9,987 nt of DNA from JACRBK01 sp964427955 (lineage in GTDB: Bacteria > Chloroflexota > Anaerolineae > Aggregatilineales > Aggregatilineaceae), in assembly GCA_964427955.1 (NCBI GenBank), contig CAYRWY010000205.1:1-9987 (forward strand), read 5' to 3'. A model generated the notes under the pieces. It was not told the origin of the DNA, searched no databases, and worked only from the letters and a program-made list of their open reading frames with translations. This document shows positions 7,273 to 9,987 of the stretch, in pieces. The stretch's first letter is position 1. Every line of letters starts with the position of its first letter. The position numbers and the translations under genes were made by a program.

Positions 7273-7310
7273 AAAACGAAAAGAGCGTGCCCCGTCACAT
7301 CCTGGCGCGC
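7271..7310 (-). terminator. weak candidate terminator of the minus-strand 7352-7963 gene
   Basis: On the minus strand GCGCGCC (7310-7304) can pair with GGCACGC (7291-7285), with one A-C mismatch, followed by TCTTTTCGTTTTTT (7284-7271). The T-rich run is good but the stem is short, so termination here is uncertain. Confidence 0.3.
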
Positions 7311-7320
7311 CCTGTCTTTA

Positions 7321-7350
7321 GCTGAAAACTGATAGCTGATAACTGATAAC
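7321..7350. repeat. heptamer-type repeat, right member of inverted pair
   Basis: GCTGAAAACTGATAGCTGAT continues as AACTGATAAC, with TGATAAC occurring twice in tandem (7338-7344 and 7345-7351, the last base overlapping the feature edge). GCTGAAAACTGA (7321-7332) is the exact reverse complement of 7069-7080. The pair encloses 240 bases holding the terminator and both other repeat types. Confidence 0.7.
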
Positions 7351-7351
7351 T

Positions 7352-7963
7352 CTACCGCGTGCGCGCCTGCTGCTCCTGCCAGGCGATGTGCCGCGCGGTG
7401 ATCGTCTGCGGGCTGGGCACCGCCGCCGCCCGGCGCTGCCGCCGGTCGTAACGATCCAGCAGCTTGAGCAGGTGGGCGGCCCAGACCGCCTGGGTGAGGT
7501 GGTATTCGACTTCGTGGCGCAGCGCCAGCCGGATCGTGGGATCGAACAGCCGCGCCGGATCGCGCCGCAGGGCTTGCATCAGCCGGGCCTGTTCCTGGAG
7601 ATCGATCCGGGGTGCGGGCAAACACAGCCGCAGCACCGGCATCTGCCACACGCGCATGACCGGCGCAGGCCGACGGGGGGCCGCTCGCCGGGCCGGGCGC
7701 ACCGGGGCCGGGGGATCGAGATGGCGCTGGCCGACCTGGTGACGGTCGATCACGCCCAACTGCCACAGGCGCAGCCCCGGCTCATAGGCGGAGCTGGGAT
7801 ACGGCCAGGGGGTGTGCGTCAGTTCTTCCCAACGCGGCCCGGCCAGCTTGGCGCTCACATATTTGACGAACTCGCGCCCCTGCGGGCCTACAATATTGTA
7901 CAGGCTGCCTTTGCGGCGAATCGAATAAGCGTGGGGATTATCCGGGCGCGCGTGATCAGACAC
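7352..7963 (-). CDS. hypothetical Arg-rich protein, unrecognised
   Basis: 203 residues from GTG at 7963, chosen because AGGAG lies 7 bases before it; a TTG at 7987 in the same frame has no comparable site. Codons use GC-rich third positions like the rest of the window, which favours this frame over the other open frames here. The N-terminal part (about 10-75) is compact and probably a small domain: HAYSIRRKGSLYNIVGPQGREFVKYV, PRWEELTHTPWPYPSSAYEP, GLRLWQLGV (given as separate stretches of it). A Pro/Arg-rich low-complexity linker follows (about 80-110). The C-terminal half is helical, with DLQEQARLMQALRRDPA and HEVEYHLTQAVWAAHLLKLLDRYDR, then a basic tail. No signal peptide or TM helix, so it is cytoplasmic; the basic charge would allow nucleic-acid binding, but nothing shows it. 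Divergent from the cold-shock gene. Confidence 0.75.
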   Translation of the reverse strand: MSDHARPDNPHAYSIRRKGSLYNIVGPQGREFVKYVSAKLAGPRWEELTHTPWPYPSSAYEPGLRLWQLGVIDRHQVGQRHLDPPAPVRPARRAAPRRPAPVMRVWQMPVLRLCLPAPRIDLQEQARLMQALRRDPARLFDPTIRLALRHEVEYHLTQAVWAAHLLKLLDRYDRRQRRAAAVPSPQTITARHIAWQEQQARTR

Positions 7964-8041
7964 CAATCCGCTCCTGTCCTGATCCAACAGTCTATGGGTA
8001 TTGTACAGGAATTATGGGTGCGCGTGGGTTAGGATCAGGTT

Positions 8042-8098
8042 GAAAAAAACTTACTTTGCAAGTCCGACATTGACAGGGCGCTTGAATAGGAGTACACT
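8042..8098 (+). promoter_or_regulatory. strong sigma-70 type promoter of the cold-shock gene
   Basis: TTGACA (8070-8075), a 17-base gap and TACACT (8093-8098) form a near-consensus sigma-70 promoter. An A-rich tract (GAAAAAAAC, 8042-8050) lies about 20 bases upstream of the -35 box and could act as an UP element. The start of transcription is expected near 8105, giving a leader of about 143 bases before the ATG at 8248. Confidence 0.85.
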
Positions 8099-8111
8099 AC
8101 GCCTTGTAGTG
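8095..8111. promoter_or_regulatory. operator-like inverted repeat over the -10 box and start site
   Basis: CACTAC (8095-8100) and GTAGTG (8106-8111) are perfect 6-base inverted arms around GCCTT. The left arm shares bases with the -10 box and transcription should start near the spacer, so the arms would not both be in the RNA. That makes a DNA-binding site more likely than an RNA hairpin. Confidence 0.4.
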
Positions 8112-8138
8112 GAAAAGTTGTTCGCGTTACCGAAACCG

Positions 8139-8179
8139 AACTCCGGCGTGGTGCAGCAACACCCCCTCCGGAGTTTTTT
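8139..8179 (+). promoter_or_regulatory. terminator-like hairpin within the cold-shock leader (possible attenuator)
   Basis: AACTCCGG (8139-8146) pairs perfectly with CCGGAGTT (8168-8175), followed at once by TTTT. Inside the loop GTGGTG and CAACAC can extend pairing with one mismatch. It has the form of an intrinsic terminator but lies between the promoter and its gene, with 68 bases still to go to the ATG. It could stop most transcripts, or mark the end of a small RNA of about 75 bases. Confidence 0.6.
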
Positions 8180-8247
8180 GTCTGATTTAGGCGACTCCGA
8201 TCCCTACACATCGCACGGAAGTTATACTAGGTCAAGGAGTCTCTACA

Positions 8248-8463
8248 ATGGGACAGCGTATTACCGGCACGGTCAAGTGGTTCAACGCCCAGAAGGGCTT
8301 CGGTTTCATCGCTCGTGAAGGCGGCCCGGATGTCTTCGTCCACCACACCGCCATTCAGTCCGAAGGTTATCGTGAACTCGTCGAAGGCGAGCGCGTCGAG
8401 TTCGAAGTCACTCAAGGCCCCAAGGGCCCGCAGGCGAGTGAAGTCATTCGCCTCGGTCGTTAG
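8248..8463 (+). CDS. csp: cold-shock protein (CspA family)
   Basis: 71 residues, the usual size for a single CSD protein, from ATG with AAGGAG 8 bases upstream (8234-8239). The family core is intact: GTVKWFNAQKGFGFI (residues 7-21) with RNP1 KGFGFI at 16-21, and RNP2 VFVHHTAI at 29-36, followed by YRELVEGERVEFEV and the GPKGPQASEV end. It is a cytoplasmic single-stranded RNA/DNA-binding OB-fold protein that melts RNA secondary structure; some family members also act as transcription antiterminators. It is a monocistronic gene with its own strong promoter, a long structured leader and its own terminator. Whether it is cold-induced or constitutive cannot be read from the coding sequence. Confidence 0.97.
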   Translation: MGQRITGTVKWFNAQKGFGFIAREGGPDVFVHHTAIQSEGYRELVEGERVEFEVTQGPKGPQASEVIRLGR

Positions 8464-8488
8464 GTTCAACCGACTCTAACGCCAGTGT

Positions 8489-8525
8489 CGCGCCCCGGAT
8501 CGGCTGATCCGGGGCGCGTTTTATT
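8489..8525 (+). terminator. intrinsic terminator of the cold-shock gene
   Basis: CGCGCCCCGGATC (8489-8501) and GATCCGGGGCGCG (8506-8518) form a perfect 13-bp stem with a GGCT loop, followed by TTTTATT. It is 26 bases after the stop codon. Confidence 0.95.
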
Positions 8526-8528
8526 TAT

Positions 8529-8557
8529 AGCTTCTTTACCGGGCTATCCTCTACAAT
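8529..8557 (+). promoter_or_regulatory. candidate promoter of the beta-propeller gene
   Basis: TACAAT (8552-8557) is a good -10 box in an AT-rich stretch just after the cold-shock terminator. The -35 region (AGCTTC at 8529-8534, 17-base gap) is a poor match. A promoter is needed here because the terminator isolates the downstream gene. Confidence 0.4.
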
Positions 8558-8601
8558 CCTGATTATCGCGCCCTGATTAATAACTGTCGTGAGGATGCAT
8601 G

Positions 8602-9867
8602 ATGAGAGCCAGAATCGCCTTGTTTACCTTCATCAGCCTGATGGTCCCCGGCCTGTGGATCGCCACCGCTGCCGCCAGCTCGCCCGCGCCGGTCACGGTG
8701 AAGGCCCTGCAAGTGGCCGAGGTGATCGAACTGCCGCTGCTGGCCGGTCCGGCCAATACCGGGGCCTACCTGGCCCCCGAAGGCGAGCGGTTCGCCTACG
8801 TCAATGGCGGGGAACTGTGCGTGCTCGACATCGACAATACCGACGCCTTCATCCGCACCGCCACTGCCGCCGGGGCCGTGCCCGCCGATGGTTACAGCAC
8901 GGCGCCCGATCAGATCGCCGGGGCCGCGTGCGTGTCGCTGGAACCGGTCAATGCGGCGAATCGCGAAACCATCTCGTGGTCGCCGGATGGGCGCTACCTG
9001 GTGATGACCCAGGATTTCTTCCGGTACCTCAAAGATGCCGATCTGTGGGTGGTAGATACCGAGAGCATGACGCTGACGGACATCACCAACGACGAGCGCG
9101 ACGATTATCCCCTGAACGCCGCGGCAGGCGACCTCCCGCCGGTGGACGTGTGCCCGCGCTGGATGGCGGATGGCCGCCTGGTCTTCCTGCGCTACGGCGA
9201 CGATCCGACCTCCCCGTATATCTACACCGTCCAGCCCGACGGCAGCGATCTCCAGCAGGCCGGCCAGATCACGACGTCGCAGAAATTCGCCGTGTATGCG
9301 CTGGCCGTCTCCCAAGAGGGTACGCTGGCGTATAACTTCTATACCAACGACTCCGATTTTCAGGATCAGAACGGGGCCTGGATCAGCGCCCTGGATGGCA
9401 GCAGCCCGCGTCAGGTGTGGCACGCCGATCTGCCGGTCCTGGTGCCGCTGGCCCTGGAATGGTCGCCGGACGGGCAGGTTCTCGCGCTCAACATTCCGAA
9501 CGGCAGCTACGGGATGGACTATACGCCGGAGACCAGTTTCTGGCAGTTCGTGCGCGTCAGCGATGGCCAGACCGGGCTGTTCGATCCCGATCACTTCGTC
9601 TTCAGCGCGGGCTGGTCGCCCGATGGCAGCGCGGTCGTGTATACCACCCACAACCCGCTCGACGGGGCAGGACAGGGCTTGTTCCTCTCCGCCGCGCCGG
9701 GCACGCCGGGACGGCTGCTGGTTCCCGCCGAGACGGACGAGGGTGGAGCGTTGATGGGGACCACGCCGCGCCAGAACCAGGCCATCGCCTGGACGGCCAA
9801 CAACACCCTGATGGTCACGCGCGGCGGGCGCCCGTCGCTGTTGATCATCCGGCTCGCCGCGCCGTAG
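8602..9867 (+). CDS. secreted WD40-like (PD40/TolB-type) beta-propeller protein
   Basis: 421 residues from ATG 8602, which has GAGG 7 bases upstream; the adjacent ATG at 8599 is an equal alternative (422 residues, numbering below). A signal peptide is clear: MRAR, hydrophobic RIALFTFISLMVPGLWI, then ATAAAS with cleavage likely near residue 26. The mature part carries propeller motifs typical of the PD40 family: SWSPDGRYLVM (126-136), EWSPDGQVLAL (287-297) and GWSPDGSAVVY (338-348), plus weaker blades at LAPEGERFAYV, WMADGRLVFL and SQEGTLAYNF, giving about six blades. Such propellers are exported or cell-surface and bind proteins or ligands; no enzyme motif is visible. It stands alone after the cold-shock terminator, so it is not obviously linked in function to either neighbour. 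Confidence 0.92.
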   Translation: MRARIALFTFISLMVPGLWIATAAASSPAPVTVKALQVAEVIELPLLAGPANTGAYLAPEGERFAYVNGGELCVLDIDNTDAFIRTATAAGAVPADGYSTAPDQIAGAACVSLEPVNAANRETISWSPDGRYLVMTQDFFRYLKDADLWVVDTESMTLTDITNDERDDYPLNAAAGDLPPVDVCPRWMADGRLVFLRYGDDPTSPYIYTVQPDGSDLQQAGQITTSQKFAVYALAVSQEGTLAYNFYTNDSDFQDQNGAWISALDGSSPRQVWHADLPVLVPLALEWSPDGQVLALNIPNGSYGMDYTPETSFWQFVRVSDGQTGLFDPDHFVFSAGWSPDGSAVVYTTHNPLDGAGQGLFLSAAPGTPGRLLVPAETDEGGALMGTTPRQNQAIAWTANNTLMVTRGGRPSLLIIRLAAP

Positions 9868-9921
9868 ACGCCATTTCCGCGTAGGGGCAGGGCAAGCCTC
9901 TCTTACTTCGAGATGCGGTTC

Positions 9922-9986
9922 TTGTAGGGGCGTATTGCAATACGCCCAATAGGCGTCAAGTTAGGCATCTGATCGGGTGTCATAGG
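9922..9986. repeat. dispersed GTAGGGGCG repeat, family 2, copy 2 (full)
   Basis: This 65-base copy contains a perfect 20-base palindrome, GGGCGTATTGCAATACGCCC (9928-9947), and shares 51 of 54 positions with 7143-7196 after allowing one 11-base gap. A related start, GTAGGGGCAGGGC, occurs just upstream at 9882-9894. The copy runs to the window edge, so its right boundary is not known. The 120 bases after the propeller gene hold no gene; the palindrome has no T run and is not a convincing terminator. Confidence 0.85.
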
Positions 9987-9987
9987 G

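Noticed and set aside
7044..7350. CRISPR array.
   Set aside because: The repeats are short tandem heptamers and palindromes of different families with no regular repeat-spacer structure and no cas genes.
7889..7900. Perfect palindrome TACAATATTGTA.
   Set aside because: It lies inside the coding sequence of the minus-strand hypothetical gene (codons for Y-N-I-V), about 65 bases after the start; no second copy or promoter context supports an operator.
7388..8032. A plus-strand open frame opposite the 7352-7963 gene.
   Set aside because: No ribosome site, Arg/Gln-rich content and the minus frame has better codon use and a good start.
8105..8180. tRNA or known structured RNA in the csp leader.
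   Set aside because: No cloverleaf, T-loop or CCA-adjacent acceptor stem can be drawn; only the terminator-like hairpin is supported.
8223..8228. TATACT as a second promoter -10 box just before csp.
   Set aside because: Transcription from it would begin inside the AAGGAG ribosome site, and there is no matching -35 box.
9928..9947. Terminator of the beta-propeller gene.
   Set aside because: The palindrome has a perfect stem but no T run, and it is part of a repeat that also occurs elsewhere.

Overview
The window is high-GC bacterial DNA with GC-rich third codon positions. It carries secreted or membrane proteins with Thr/Pro-rich linkers, a lipoprotein, TPR and WD40-like proteins, and dispersed intergenic palindromes. 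This combination is typical of filamentous or environmental Chloroflexota (Anaerolineae-like). That assignment is an inference from style of gene content; there is no rRNA or marker gene here.

Layout. On the minus strand, positions 1-1653 hold two tandem, coupled paralogues. Each is a membrane-anchored protein with what look like two PH/GRAM-like beta domains; the second runs off the left edge. A 400-base divergent spacer (1654-2053) follows, with two copies of a palindromic repeat. On the plus strand, 2054-7038 is a three-gene unit. Its first gene is a very large one-pass membrane protein (degenerate PP2C-like domain, three FN3-like domains, a TM helix, five Trp-containing 37-residue Thr/Pro repeats and an SH3b-like end). 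It is followed by a two-TM coiled-coil/TPR protein and then a lipoprotein. The unit ends in a strong intrinsic terminator at 7080-7115.

The 313-base spacer 7039-7351 is built almost entirely from repeats: heptamer-type repeats at both ends, a GTAGGGGCG-type repeat and a CCTCACCCC palindrome. A minus-strand orphan gene (7352-7963) follows. It is divergent from a cold-shock protein gene (8248-8463), whose near-consensus promoter and long leader contain a terminator-like hairpin. A perfect 13-bp terminator closes that gene. A secreted WD40-like beta-propeller protein (8602-9867) comes next, and the window ends in a second copy of the GTAGGGGCG repeat.

How it may work together. The three-gene plus-strand unit looks like an envelope assembly with a cytoplasmic pseudo-phosphatase/FN3 part, a TPR scaffold, and an exported repeat stalk and lipoprotein. 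The function is unknown and the grouping rests on co-orientation, short spacing and one shared terminator. The cold-shock leader is the best regulatory candidate. The repeat families are shared between distant spacers of this window, so they are mobile or amplified in this genome.
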